A DNA stretch of 32,400 nt from Candidatus Intestinimonas pullistercoris (GCA_019119795.1 DWWJ01000110.1:1-32400), one strand, 5' to 3'. Positions 1-9,909 are shown, numbered from the stretch's first letter. Program-made: numbers and translations. The notes: generated from the letters alone by a model not told the origin.

Positions 1-245
1 GGGGCCGCCCGCCTCTATGTATCGAAAAAGTGGCAGGCCACTTTTTCGAGGGGGCTGCGGCCCCCTGCGCGCAAGCTTTGGCCGCCAATGGCGGCCAAAG
101 CTCACACTTGCGGGCCGAGAGTTGTTTTCTCTGACGCACATGTCGCCAGAGAAAACCGCTCTCGATTGCTTCGCGCCTGCGGGCGCGAACTCTGCGAGGC
201 TTTTTCAACAGCCTGAGGCGGGCGGCCTTGGGGCCGCCCGCCTCA
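1..245. repeat. Intergenic array of consecutive perfect or near-perfect hairpins (palindromic mosaic element)
   Basis: Inverted repeats: 22-34/37-49 (TCGAAAAAGTGGC), 50-55/60-65 (GGGGGC), 74-86/90-102 (AGCTTTGGCCGCC), 117-133/147-163, 170-177/182-189 (TTCGCGCC), 214-227/232-245 (TGAGGCGGGCGGCC). GGGGCCGCCCGCCTC at 1-15 is repeated at 230-244. Confidence 0.8.
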
Positions 246-360
246 GCCCTGCCGCCTTCAAAAAAATTTTCCTCTCCCTTCCGCTGAGAGAAACGCCTCC
301 TTGTGGGGCACACTTCCATCAGAGTAAGCGCAAGTATGCCGCAGGGATGGGAGTGAGAAC

Positions 361-1305
361 ATGACGCGCTATCTCCTCAAGCGGATCGGGACGGCGGTGC
401 TCACCGTCTTCGTGGTGGCTGTCCTGACCTTTTTCCTCATGCGGGCGGTGCCGGGGAACCCCTTCCTCAGTGAGAAGAATCCGCCCCAGTCGGTGCTGGA
501 CGCCCTCAATGAGAAGTACGCCCTGGACCAGCCCCTCGCCGTCCAGTTCGTCAAATATATGGGCAACCTCCTCCGGGGGGACCTGGGCGTCTCGGTCAAA
601 ATGCAGAAGGACTACCCGGTGACCAGGATCATTGCCGACATGTTTCCCGTCTCGGCCACCATCGGCTTTTTCGCCCTGCTGTGGGCGGTGCTCCTGGGGG
701 TGCCCCTGGGCTGCCTGGCGGCCTACTGGCGGGGGCGGGGACCCGACAGCGCCCTGCGGGTGGTGTGCACCATCGGGGTCTCCCTGCCCTCCTTTGTGGT
801 GGCCAGCCTCCTCCTCTTCGCCTTCTGCGGCGGCATCCCCGGCTGGAAGCTCTTCCCCACCCTCTTCCGGGCGGGGGACTGGAGGAGCTACGTCCTCCCC
901 TGCCTCTCCCTGGGCTTCTACCCCATGTGCTATATCGCCCGGCAGTCCCGGGCCTCCATGCTGGATGCCCTGGGCCAGGAGTATATCAAGACGGCCCGGG
1001 CCAAGGGACTGAGCACGTGGAAGATCGTTTTCAAGCACGCCCTCCGCAATGCCCTTCTGCCGGTGCTCACCTACCTGGGTCCCCAGGTGGCCTTTACCCT
1101 GTGCGGGGGCTTTGTGGTGGAGACCGTCTTCACCATTCCCGGCCTGGGCCGGTACTTCGTCCAGTCCATCAGCAACCGGGACTACCCTGTCATCATGGGC
1201 ACCACCCTCTTTTTGGCCTCCTTTCTCGTGGGCATGAACCTCCTGGTGGACCTCCTCTACAAGGCGGTGGACCCCCGCATCCACCTGGGAAGGGAGGGCG
1301 CCTGA
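361..1305 (+). CDS. ABC transporter permease, OppB/DppB family
   Basis: MTRYLLKRIGTAVLTVFVVAVLTFFLMRAVPGNPF N-terminus; EYIKTARAKGLSTWKIVFKHALRNALLPVLT permease motif; followed by oppC/D/F/A-like genes. Confidence 0.95.
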   Translation: MTRYLLKRIGTAVLTVFVVAVLTFFLMRAVPGNPFLSEKNPPQSVLDALNEKYALDQPLAVQFVKYMGNLLRGDLGVSVKMQKDYPVTRIIADMFPVSATIGFFALLWAVLLGVPLGCLAAYWRGRGPDSALRVVCTIGVSLPSFVVASLLLFAFCGGIPGWKLFPTLFRAGDWRSYVLPCLSLGFYPMCYIARQSRASMLDALGQEYIKTARAKGLSTWKIVFKHALRNALLPVLTYLGPQVAFTLCGGFVVETVFTIPGLGRYFVQSISNRDYPVIMGTTLFLASFLVGMNLLVDLLYKAVDPRIHLGREGA

Positions 1306-1306
1306 C

Positions 1307-2641
1307 ATGTCCGAGCGCAAGCACCCACGCTCCCCCTGGGGCTCCCTCCAGCCCCGGGCGGAGGATGTCCTGGCCTGGGGGGACCTGACGCCGGAGGACT
1401 TCCGCCCCGCCGGGGCCGCGGAGAAGGCGGCCTTCCTCCGGCCGGAGCAGGGGGGCTCCTACTGGCGGGACGCCTGGCGGCGGTTCCGGGGCAACCGGGC
1501 CGCCCTGGGAGCCCTAGCTGTCCTCCTGCTCCTGGTCCTCTTCGCCTTTGTGGGGCCCCTGGTGGTCCCCTACGGCTATGCCCAGTTCCACGCCGGGGCG
1601 GAGAACCTCCACCCCTGGCATTACACCCTGGACGACCAGGAGCGCCTGGCGGCCGAGCTGGCCCGGCGCTCCGCTGCCTCCGACCCGGAGGCGGCGGTGG
1701 AGCAGGCCCTCGCCGAAGCGGAGGCCCGGGGAGAGGCCCTCACCGCCGTGGACCTGGCCCGCATCCGGGCCCAGGCCCGCTCCGCCCAGGACCAGGGGTC
1801 GGCCAGCCAAGCCCAGGTCCGCCGGGAGCTGGGCATCCAGCCCCGGCTGGGGGGCTACTCCCGGGAGGAGCTGGAGCGGAAGGCGGCGGGAGAGGCCGTC
1901 TTTCCCCACCTCTTCGGCACCGACCGCTACGGCCGGGACATCCTGGTGCGGGTCATGGTGGGCACCCGGGTCTCCATGCTGGTGGGCCTCTCGGCCGCCG
2001 CCCTGGTGCTGGTCATCGGGGCCCTCTACGGGGCGGTCTCCGGCTACTGCGGGGGCCGGGTGGACGCCGTGATGCAGCGCGTCGTGGAGATCATCTACGC
2101 CGTCCCCGAGGTGCTGGTCATCCTCCTGCTCTCCACCGTGCTGGGAGATGCCCTGCTGGCGTACGCCAACACCCACACCGACCTCCTGGCCCGGGCCATC
2201 CCGGTGCTGGGGAAGAACCTCATCTCCATGTTCCTCTCCTTCGGCCTGCTCTACTGGGTCACCATGTCCCGGATCATCCGGGGGCAGGTCCTCCAGCTCA
2301 AGGGCCAGGAGTACGTCACCGCCGCCCGGGCCCTGGGGGCCTCGGGGGCCCGGATCATCCGGCGACACCTGCTGCCCAACTGCATCGGGCAGATCGTGGT
2401 GACCACCTGCCTCCAGATCCCCTCGGCCATCTTTCTGGAGTCCTTCCTCTCCTTTCTGGGGGTGGGGGTCACCACCCCCATGACCAGTCTGGGCTCCATG
2501 GCCTCCGAGGCGCTGGAGGGCCTTTGGAGCTACCCCTACCGCCTGGTCTTCCCGGCGGTCATCCTCAGCGCCATGATCCTATCCTTCAACCTGGTGGGGG
2601 ACGGCCTCCGGGACGCCCTGGACCCCAGGCTGAAACGCTAG
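1307..2641 (+). CDS. ABC transporter permease, OppC/DppC family, with an enlarged loop after the first TM segment
   Basis: HLFGTDRYGRDILVRVMVGTRVSMLVG and GQEYVTAARALGASGARIIRRHLLPNCIGQIVV motifs; 444 aa, with a charged Ala-rich insertion. Confidence 0.93.
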   Translation: MSERKHPRSPWGSLQPRAEDVLAWGDLTPEDFRPAGAAEKAAFLRPEQGGSYWRDAWRRFRGNRAALGALAVLLLLVLFAFVGPLVVPYGYAQFHAGAENLHPWHYTLDDQERLAAELARRSAASDPEAAVEQALAEAEARGEALTAVDLARIRAQARSAQDQGSASQAQVRRELGIQPRLGGYSREELERKAAGEAVFPHLFGTDRYGRDILVRVMVGTRVSMLVGLSAAALVLVIGALYGAVSGYCGGRVDAVMQRVVEIIYAVPEVLVILLLSTVLGDALLAYANTHTDLLARAIPVLGKNLISMFLSFGLLYWVTMSRIIRGQVLQLKGQEYVTAARALGASGARIIRRHLLPNCIGQIVVTTCLQIPSAIFLESFLSFLGVGVTTPMTSLGSMASEALEGLWSYPYRLVFPAVILSAMILSFNLVGDGLRDALDPRLKR

Positions 2642-2726
2642 CAGGCCTGTTCGGGCTCTCACGACGCGCCCCCGGGGCGGGCAGGCCGCCGCTTCAAACC
2701 AGTTACAGACCAAAGGAGGCCAAGCC

Positions 2727-3782
2727 ATGCAGCAGCGTCAGACCCCCGCCCCTCCGCCGGAGGGCCGCCCCCTCCTGGAGGTCCGGGACCTCCGGGTCTC
2801 CTTCTTCACCCCCGCCGGGGAGGTCCGGGCGGTGAGCGGCATCTCCTACCAGGTGGACTACGGCGAGGTAGTGGGCATCGTGGGGGAGTCGGGCTCCGGC
2901 AAGAGCGTGGAGGCCTATTCCATCATGGGCCTCCTCCAGCCCCCGGGCCGGGTGGTGGGGGGCTCCATCACCTTTGAGGGGGAGGATGTCCTCTCCTTCT
3001 CCCGGCGGGAGCTCACCGCCTTCCGGGGCGGCCGGGCGGCCATGATCTTCCAGAATCCCATGACCTGCCTCAACCCGGTCTACACCGTGGGGGACCAGCT
3101 CATCGAGGCCCTGCGGGCCCATCAGAAGACGGTCTCCCGGCGGGAGGCCGCCCAGCGGGCCGCCGAGATGCTGGAGCGGGTGGGCATCCACAACCCGGAG
3201 CGGCGGATGCGCCAGTACCCCCATGAGTTCTCCGGCGGGATGCGCCAGCGGGTGATGATCGCCATGGGCCTCATCTGCCACCCCAAGCTCCTCATTGCCG
3301 ACGAGCCCACCACCGCCCTGGACGTCACCATCCAGGCCCAGATCCTGGAGCTCATGAAGGACCTCCAGCGGCAGACCAATATGGGCATCATCTTCATCAC
3401 CCACAACCTGGGGGTGGTGGCCGAGCTGTGCCACAAGGTCTGCGTCATGTACGCCGGAAAGCTGGTGGAGCAGGGGTCGGTGGACGACATCTTTTACCGC
3501 CCCGGCCACCCCTACACCGTGGGCCTGCTGCGCTCCATGCCCCGGCTGGACGCCCAGGAGCACCAGCGCCTCATCCCCATCGAGGGGACCCCTGTGGACA
3601 TGCTGGACCCGCCGGAGGGCTGTCCCTTCGCCCCCCGGTGCCCCCACGCCATGGAGGTCTGCCTGCGCAGGATGCCCCCCTATGTGGACCTGGGCCCCGG
3701 CCACCGCTCCGCCTGCTGGCTCCGGGTCCAGGAGCGGCTGCCCGCCTCCCCCAGCGGAAGAAAGGAGGCCGCCCATGGCTGA
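2727..3782 (+). CDS. Oligopeptide/dipeptide ABC transporter ATP-binding protein, OppD/DppD family
   Basis: Walker A GESGSGKS, signature FSGGMRQRV, Walker [16 protein letters not shown]-terminal oligopeptide-transporter domain [14 protein letters not shown]. Confidence 0.95.
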   Translation: MQQRQTPAPPPEGRPLLEVRDLRVSFFTPAGEVRAVSGISYQVDYGEVVGIVGESGSGKSVEAYSIMGLLQPPGRVVGGSITFEGEDVLSFSRRELTAFRGGRAAMIFQNPMTCLNPVYTVGDQLIEALRAHQKTVSRREAAQRAAEMLERVGIHNPERRMRQYPHEFSGGMRQRVMIAMGLICHPKLLIADEPTTALDVTIQAQILELMKDLQRQTNMGIIFITHNLGVVAELCHKVCVMYAGKLVEQGSVDDIFYRPGHPYTVGLLRSMPRLDAQEHQRLIPIEGTPVDMLDPPEGCPFAPRCPHAMEVCLRRMPPYVDLGPGHRSACWLRVQERLPASPSGRKEAAHG

Positions 3783-4848
3783 GCACGACACCCTGCTCCA
3801 GGTGGAGCACCTCACCAAATACTTCCCCATCAAGGGGCACGCCGGCCCCGGCGTCCGGGCGGTGGAGGATGTGTCCTTCTCCATCCGCCGGGGAGAGACC
3901 CTGGGCCTGGTGGGCGAGTCCGGCTGCGGCAAGACCACCCTGGGCCGCACCATTCTGCGCCTCCACGAGCCCACCTCCGGCGCCATCCTCTACGACGGCG
4001 TCCCCCTCTACCGGCGGGACTACCCCTTCCAAGCGACGGCCCAGGGAGAGCTGGTCAAGCGCCATGCCCCCCGGGCCCAGGCTGTGGACATGCTCCCCTA
4101 CCGGCGGAAGATGCAGATCATCTTCCAGGACCCCTCGGCCTCCCTGGACCCCCGGATGACCGTGGGGGAGATCGTGGGGGAGGCCCTGGACATCCACAGG
4201 CTCTGCGACGGCCGGGCCCAGCGCGCCGCCCGCATCCGGGAGCTGCTGAGCATGGTGGGCCTGAACCCCGAGCACGCCGACCGCTACCCCCACGAGTTCT
4301 CCGGCGGCCAGCAGCAGCGGGTGGGCATCGCCCGGGCCCTGGCGGTGGAGCCCGAGTTCATCGTCTGTGACGAGCCCATCTCCGCCCTGGATGTGTCCAT
4401 CCAGTCCCAGGTGGTGAACATGCTGGAGGACATGCAGGCCGAGCTGGGGCTCACCTACCTCTTCATCGCCCACGACCTGAGCGTGGTGCGCCACATCTCC
4501 CGGCGCATCGGGGTCATGTACCTGGGCTCCCTGGTAGAGCTCGCCGAGAGCTGGGAGCTCAGCCGCCACCCCCTCCACCCCTACACCCAAAACCTCCTCT
4601 CCGCCGTGCCGGTGCCTGACCCGGAGCTCTCCCGGAGCCGGCAGCGGGCGGTCCTCCAGGGGGATATCCCCTCCCCCATCCACCCTCCGGCCGGCTGCCG
4701 GTTCCACACCCGCTGCCCCTACGCCGCCGGGCGCTGCCGGGAGGAGGTCCCCCTCCTCCGGGAGCATGACCCCGGGCATTGGGCCGCCTGCCACCTGCTG
4801 GGAGAGACCGCTCCGGCGGATAATCCCCCCGCCGACCGGGAAGACTGA
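3775..4848 (+). CDS. Oligopeptide/dipeptide ABC transporter ATP-binding protein, OppF/DppF family
   Basis: [21 protein letters not shown] start overlapping the oppD stop; [34 protein letters not shown]. Confidence 0.95.
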   Translation: MAEHDTLLQVEHLTKYFPIKGHAGPGVRAVEDVSFSIRRGETLGLVGESGCGKTTLGRTILRLHEPTSGAILYDGVPLYRRDYPFQATAQGELVKRHAPRAQAVDMLPYRRKMQIIFQDPSASLDPRMTVGEIVGEALDIHRLCDGRAQRAARIRELLSMVGLNPEHADRYPHEFSGGQQQRVGIARALAVEPEFIVCDEPISALDVSIQSQVVNMLEDMQAELGLTYLFIAHDLSVVRHISRRIGVMYLGSLVELAESWELSRHPLHPYTQNLLSAVPVPDPELSRSRQRAVLQGDIPSPIHPPAGCRFHTRCPYAAGRCREEVPLLREHDPGHWAACHLLGETAPADNPPADRED

Positions 4849-4890
4849 GATGGCCGCATCCGCGCTTCTTTGCGGATGCGGCCATCTTTT
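4849..4890 (+). terminator. Intrinsic terminator-like hairpin between oppF and oppA
   Basis: Perfect 15-bp stem GATGGCCGCATCCGC (4849-4863) / GCGGATGCGGCCATC (4872-4886) followed by TTTT. Confidence 0.8.
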
Positions 4891-4907
4891 CAGGAGGTGG
4901 GAAAACC

Positions 4908-6596
4908 ATGAACCGAGTACGACTCCCGGCGGGGGTCCTGGCCGGGGCGCTGGCCCTGGGGGCCCTGACGGGCTGCGGCGGGCAGGCCGGGGAGGGGTCC
5001 TCCGGGGCCCTGGACCTGCGGGTGTGCATCGCCTCCGAGCCCGCCACCCTGGACCCCGCCAAGAACTCCACCCTGGACGGGGCCATCCTGGCCCAGCACC
5101 TCTTCGAGGGCCTCATGCGCTGGGAAAACAGCGGGGAGCCCATAGAGGGGGGCCGGGGCCTCTACCGGGCCCAGCTGGGGCCGGGCCAGGCCCAGAGCTA
5201 TGAGAAGACGGTCCACGACGACGGCACCGTCACCTATACCTTCACCCTGCGGGAGGACCTGAAGTGGTCCGACGGGACCCCCCTCACCGCCGGGGACTTC
5301 GTCTACTCCTGGCGGCGGCTCTCCGACCCCGCCACCGCCGCCGACTACTGCTATATGATCGACATGGTCTCCGGCTATGAGGCCGTCAACAGCGGGGAGG
5401 CCGAGCCCACCGCCCTGGGGGTCTCCGCCCCGGACGAGCGGACCTTCGTGGTGGAGCTGACCTATGACTGCCCTTACTTCCTGGAGGTCTGCGCCTTCAC
5501 CGCCACCCTGCCGGTACGGGAGGACGTGGTGGAGGCCGACCCCGACGGCTGGACCCATGACACGGCCACCTACCTCAGCAACGGCCCCTACCGCCTGGCC
5601 GAGTGGAGCCACAACTCCCGCATCGTCCTGGAGCGCAACCCCAGCTACTATGCCGCCGGGGACCGGGGCCCCGGGACCATCACCTTCCAGCTCATGGACG
5701 ACGGCACCGCCATCCTCTCGGCCTTCCGCTCCGGGGACCTGGACTTCATCAAGAGCGTGCCGGTGGACGAGATCCCCGCCCTCCTCGCCAGCGGGGACCT
5801 GAGCATCGTGGACCAGCTGGGGACCTACTACGTCTCCTACAACACCCAGCAGGCCCCCTTTGATGACTGGCGGGTGCGGAAGGCCTTCACCCTGGCCATG
5901 GATAGCCGCTATCTGGTGGAAAACGTCACCCAGACCGGCCAGGTCCCGGCCGACGCCTTCGTGCCCTACGGCGTCCCCGACGCCGACCCGGAGGGGGAGG
6001 ACTTCCGCACCGTGGGGGGCGGCTACTGGACCGTCCCCGAGACCCAGGAGCAGTACGCCGCCAACGTGGCCGAGGCCCGGGAGCTCCTGGCCCAGGCGGG
6101 CTACCCCGGCGGAGCCGGCTTCCCGGTGGTGGTCTACAGCTACAACAACGACCCCAGCCACGAGGCCATCGCCCAGGCCCTCCAGCAGCAGTGGCAGAGC
6201 GCCCTGGGGGTCACCGTCACCCTGGAGAGCAACGACTGGTCGGCCTTCCTGGCCGACCGGAAGGCGGGCAACTACCAGATCGCCCGGAACTCCTGGGTGG
6301 CCGACTACAGCGACCCCTGCTGCTTCCTGGACCTGTGGCGCACCGGCAGCGGCAACAACGACGCCCAATACTCCAACCCCGACTACGACGCCCTCATCGA
6401 CGCCGCCAAGGCCGCCGCCGACCCGGCCGAGCGCATGGAGCTCCTCCACCAGGCCGAGGACCTGCTGATGGGGGAGGACTGGGTCCTGGGGCCCATCTAT
6501 TTCTACACCCAGACCTATCTCTTGGACCCCAGCCTGGACGGGCTCTACTACACTCCCCTGGGGAACTTCTTCTTCGGGGAGGTCACCCGGGCGTGA
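4908..6596 (+). CDS. Peptide ABC transporter substrate-binding lipoprotein (OppA/SBP_bac_5 family)
   Basis: Lipobox LGALTGCGG; family features ASEPATLDPAKNSTLDGAILAQHLFEGL and GTPLTAGDFVYSWRR; RBS AGGAGGTGG. Confidence 0.95.
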   Translation: MNRVRLPAGVLAGALALGALTGCGGQAGEGSSGALDLRVCIASEPATLDPAKNSTLDGAILAQHLFEGLMRWENSGEPIEGGRGLYRAQLGPGQAQSYEKTVHDDGTVTYTFTLREDLKWSDGTPLTAGDFVYSWRRLSDPATAADYCYMIDMVSGYEAVNSGEAEPTALGVSAPDERTFVVELTYDCPYFLEVCAFTATLPVREDVVEADPDGWTHDTATYLSNGPYRLAEWSHNSRIVLERNPSYYAAGDRGPGTITFQLMDDGTAILSAFRSGDLDFIKSVPVDEIPALLASGDLSIVDQLGTYYVSYNTQQAPFDDWRVRKAFTLAMDSRYLVENVTQTGQVPADAFVPYGVPDADPEGEDFRTVGGGYWTVPETQEQYAANVAEARELLAQAGYPGGAGFPVVVYSYNNDPSHEAIAQALQQQWQSALGVTVTLESNDWSAFLADRKAGNYQIARNSWVADYSDPCCFLDLWRTGSGNNDAQYSNPDYDALIDAAKAAADPAERMELLHQAEDLLMGEDWVLGPIYFYTQTYLLDPSLDGLYYTPLGNFFFGEVTRA

Positions 6597-6623
6597 CCCG
6601 GAAAACCGCTGTGTCCTTCAAGA

Positions 6624-6666
6624 CCCGGGCGGGAAAGCCTCTTCCGGCTTTTCCGCCCGGGTTTTT
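6624..6666 (+). terminator. Intrinsic terminator after oppA
   Basis: CCCGGGCGGGAAAGCC (6624-6639) / GGCTTTTCCGCCCGGG (6646-6661) + TTTTT. Confidence 0.9.
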
Positions 6667-6680
6667 CCCTTCCGGGCCGG

Positions 6681-6734
6681 TTTACAAAAAGTTCATGGGA
6701 ATTTCAGCCTGTTTTCAGCTTTACCTGCTATGCT
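6681..6734 (+). promoter_or_regulatory. Candidate promoter with 11-bp-phased direct repeats (OmpR/PhoP-family-type box) upstream of the ABC cassette
   Basis: TTTACA at 6681, TTCATG at 6692, TTCAGC at 6703, TTCAGC at 6714 (exact 11-bp period), then TATGCT at 6729-6734 with upstream TGC. Confidence 0.5.
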
Positions 6735-6792
6735 TTCTCCCGCATGAAACCGGCTCCGGCCCTGGCTGGAGCCGATAAAGGAGGAACAGCCC

Positions 6793-7800
6793 TTGATCGA
6801 GGTGCGAGACCTGGTGAAGCGGTACGGCCGCCACACGGCGGTGGACCACCTGAGCTTCACGGTGGAGGGAGGCCAGGCCTACGGCTTCCTGGGCCCCAAC
6901 GGGGCGGGAAAATCCACCACCATGAACATCATGACCGGCTACCTGGGCCCCACCGAGGGGGAGGTCCTGGTGGACGGCCACAGCATGACCGAGGAGCCCG
7001 AGGCGGCCAAGCGCCGTATCGGCTACCTGCCGGAGCAGCCGCCCCTCTACCCCGACATGACGGTGGAGGAGTACCTCTCCTTCGCCGCCGCCCTGAAGCG
7101 GGTCCCCGCCCGGGACCGGGAGGAGGAGCTGGAGCGGGTGGCCGGGCTCACCATGCTCACCGGCGTGGAGGGCCGGCTCATCCGCAACCTGTCCAAGGGC
7201 TACCGCCAGCGGGTGGGCATCGCCCAGGCCCTGCTGGGGGACCCGGAGATCGTCATTCTGGACGAACCCACCGTGGGCCTGGACCCCAAGCAGATCATCG
7301 AGATCCGCGCCCTCATCCGGGACCTGGCCCGGGCCCACACCGTCATCCTCAGCTCCCACATCCTGGCCGAGGTCCAGGCGGTGTGCGACCGCATCCTCAT
7401 CATCCACCACGGCCGGATGGTGGCCTCCGGCACCCCGGAGGAGCTGGAGCGGGACCTGGCCGGGGACCGCTTCCTCCAGGTCACCCTGCAAACCGGGGCG
7501 GAGCGGGGCCTGGCCCTGCTCCGGGGCATCCCGGGGGCGGGACCGGCGGAGCTCCTGCCCGGGGCGGCGGAGGGAGAGAGCACCTTCCGCCTGGAGAGCG
7601 CCGGCGTCGACCTCCGGGAGGCCGTCTTCCGGGCCTGCGTCCGGGAGGATGTCCCCCTGCTTGGCCTCCACGCCGGAGGCATGACCCTGGAGGATGTCTT
7701 CCTCCAGCTCACCGCCGACGACGCCCAGGAGGAGCCGGACCAGCCCCCGGAGGACCGGGAACCTGGCGCAGAGGCCGCCGGAGAGGAGGATGCCCCATGA
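6793..7800 (+). CDS. ABC transporter ATP-binding protein (GldA/CcmA-like), TTG start
   Basis: LIEVRDLVKRYG, GPNGAGKST, LSKGYRQRVGIAQALLGDPEIVILDEPTVGLDP; RBS AAGGAGG upstream of TTG. Confidence 0.92.
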   Translation: MIEVRDLVKRYGRHTAVDHLSFTVEGGQAYGFLGPNGAGKSTTMNIMTGYLGPTEGEVLVDGHSMTEEPEAAKRRIGYLPEQPPLYPDMTVEEYLSFAAALKRVPARDREEELERVAGLTMLTGVEGRLIRNLSKGYRQRVGIAQALLGDPEIVILDEPTVGLDPKQIIEIRALIRDLARAHTVILSSHILAEVQAVCDRILIIHHGRMVASGTPEELERDLAGDRFLQVTLQTGAERGLALLRGIPGAGPAELLPGAAEGESTFRLESAGVDLREAVFRACVREDVPLLGLHAGGMTLEDVFLQLTADDAQEEPDQPPEDREPGAEAAGEEDAP

Positions 7801-8501
7801 AAGCCATCTATCTGCGGGAGCTGCGGGCCTGCTTTACCAACATGACCGGCTGTGTGTTCATCGCCGTGGTGACCTTCTTCATCGGCATCTACTTCATGGC
7901 CAACAACCTCTATTACGGCTACCCCCAGTTCTCCTATGCCCTGCTCAACGGCATCGTGGTCTTTCTGGTGGCGGTGCCCATCCTCACCATGCGCTCCATG
8001 GCGGAGGAGCGGCGCAGCCGCACCGACCAGCTGCTGCTCACCGCCCCGGTCTCCCTCACCGGCGTGGTGCTGGGGAAATACTTCTCCATGCTCACTGTGC
8101 TGGCCATCCCCATGGGACTCTTCTGCCTGTGCCCCCTCATCATCGCCGCCAACGGCACGGGACAGCTGGCCTCTGACTACGCCTCCATCCTGGCCTTCTT
8201 CCTGATGGGGTGCGTCTTCGTGGCGGTGGGGATGTTCCTCTCCGCCCTCACCGAGAGCCAGGTCATCGCCGCCGTGGGCACCTTCGCCGCCCTGCTGGTG
8301 CTCTACCTGTGGGACGACCTGATGGAGTTCCTGCCCGATGTCCTCTCCGGGGTCCTCTCCCGGTTCTCTTTCAGCTCGGTGCTCTACAACTTCGCCTATT
8401 ACAGCGTCTTTGACGTGGGGGGCGTGGTGCTCTACCTGTCCCTTGCCGGGCTCTTTGTCTTTCTGACCGTCCAGGTGCTCCAGAAGCGCCGCTGGGGCTG
8501 A
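7797..8501 (+). CDS. ABC-2 type permease (GldF-like)
   Basis: ATGA overlap with the ATPase gene; MKAIYLRELRACFTNMTGCVFIAVVTFFIGIYFM; multiple TM segments; gene order. Confidence 0.9.
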   Translation: MKAIYLRELRACFTNMTGCVFIAVVTFFIGIYFMANNLYYGYPQFSYALLNGIVVFLVAVPILTMRSMAEERRSRTDQLLLTAPVSLTGVVLGKYFSMLTVLAIPMGLFCLCPLIIAANGTGQLASDYASILAFFLMGCVFVAVGMFLSALTESQVIAAVGTFAALLVLYLWDDLMEFLPDVLSGVLSRFSFSSVLYNFAYYSVFDVGGVVLYLSLAGLFVFLTVQVLQKRRWG

Positions 8502-8514
8502 GGAGGTGACCGGA

Positions 8515-9909
8515 ATGCACAACAAACGCAAGCTCCGCCAGGGGGGATACCTGGCAGCCGTCACCGCCGTGGTGGCGGCCATCGTCCTCCTGGTCAACCT
8601 CATCGTGGGGCAGCTGCCCTCCAACCTGCTGGAGTTTGACCTCTCCGACCACCAGCTCTACACCGTCTCCGACACCTCGGTGGAGTTTCTCTCCACCCTG
8701 GACCAGGATGTGGAGATCGTGGTGCTGGCCGAGGAGGGCTCGGTGGACGAGCGCATCGCCAAGTTCCTGGACCGCTATGCCGCCCTCTCCAGCCACATCA
8801 CCGTCACCCAGGTGGACCCGGTGGCCCACCCCTCCGCCGCCGAGGAGTACGACGCCTCCGCCGACTCCCTGGTGGTCCGCTGCGCCGAGACCGGCAAGTC
8901 CCGGGCCATTCCCTTCAGCGACATCCTGGTCTACGACACCATGTACTATTACATGTACGGCCAGTACTACGAGACCGAGTTCGACGCCGAGGGACAGCTC
9001 ACCTCCGCGGTGAGCTATGTCACCGGGGACAACGACACCGTCCTCTACACCCTGGAAAACCACGGGGAGAGCACCCTCTCCACCCAGGTCACCGACGCCA
9101 TCGAGAAGGCCAACCTCACCCTCTCCGGAGGCGTGAGCCTGGCCCTGGACGGCGGCGTCCCGGCCGACTGCTCCCTCCTCATCAGCTACGCCCCCACCCG
9201 GGACCTCACCGCCGATGAGCTCACCCTGCTGGAGGACTACCTGGACGGGGGCGGGCAGCTCCTGGTGCTCCTGGCCCAGACCGAGGAGTCCCTGCCCAAC
9301 TGGGAGGCCCTGCTGGCCTCCTACGGCCTGACCCTGGCCGACGGCTATGTGGCCGACCCCCAGCGGTTCTACCAGCAGCTGGGGAGCCTGTACGCCATCG
9401 CCCCGGTGCTCTCCACCTCCAGCCCGGTCACCTCCCAGTTTTCTGACAGCGACCTGACCCTGATGCTCAACGCCCGGGGCCTCACCCAGGCGGAGGAGCT
9501 GCCGGAGGACGTGACGGTGACCCCCTTCCTCCAGACCTCCTCCGGCGCCGCGGCCATCACCGCCGACGGCACCCAGACCGAGGGGACCTACCTCCTGGGG
9601 GCGGTGTGTGAGAAGACCGACGCCGACGGCAATGCCGCCGGGCGGCTCACCGTCTTCTCCTCGGCCTCCTTTGTGGACGACACCGTCCTGACCCTGCTCT
9701 CCAACGGCGTGAACCTGGATGTCTTCCTCAACGCCGTCACCGACGGCTTCGAGGAGGTCTCCAACCTCTCCATCCCGGCCAAGAGCCTGGAGATCACCTA
9801 CAACACCATCCGCAATCCCGGGCTCTGGAGCACCCTCTTCACCGCCGTTATCCCCATCGGGGTCCTGGCTCTGGGTCTCTTTGCCTGGGCGAGAAGGAGG
9901 CGGCTGTGA
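8515..9909 (+). CDS. GldG-like ABC transporter-associated protein
   Basis: AGGAGGTG SD then ATG at 8515; N-terminal TM, YTVSDTSVEFLSTLDQDVEIVVLAEEG, C-terminal TM VIPIGVLALGLFAWARRRR; gene context. Confidence 0.85.
   Translation: MHNKRKLRQGGYLAAVTAVVAAIVLLVNLIVGQLPSNLLEFDLSDHQLYTVSDTSVEFLSTLDQDVEIVVLAEEGSVDERIAKFLDRYAALSSHITVTQVDPVAHPSAAEEYDASADSLVVRCAETGKSRAIPFSDILVYDTMYYYMYGQYYETEFDAEGQLTSAVSYVTGDNDTVLYTLENHGESTLSTQVTDAIEKANLTLSGGVSLALDGGVPADCSLLISYAPTRDLTADELTLLEDYLDGGGQLLVLLAQTEESLPNWEALLASYGLTLADGYVADPQRFYQQLGSLYAIAPVLSTSSPVTSQFSDSDLTLMLNARGLTQAEELPEDVTVTPFLQTSSGAAAITADGTQTEGTYLLGAVCEKTDADGNAAGRLTVFSSASFVDDTVLTLLSNGVNLDVFLNAVTDGFEEVSNLSIPAKSLEITYNTIRNPGLWSTLFTAVIPIGVLALGLFAWARRRRL

Noticed and set aside
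17-364. 115-aa ORF at the left edge
   Set aside because: Runs through the hairpin array; translation mirrors palindromes and has no RBS or family signal.
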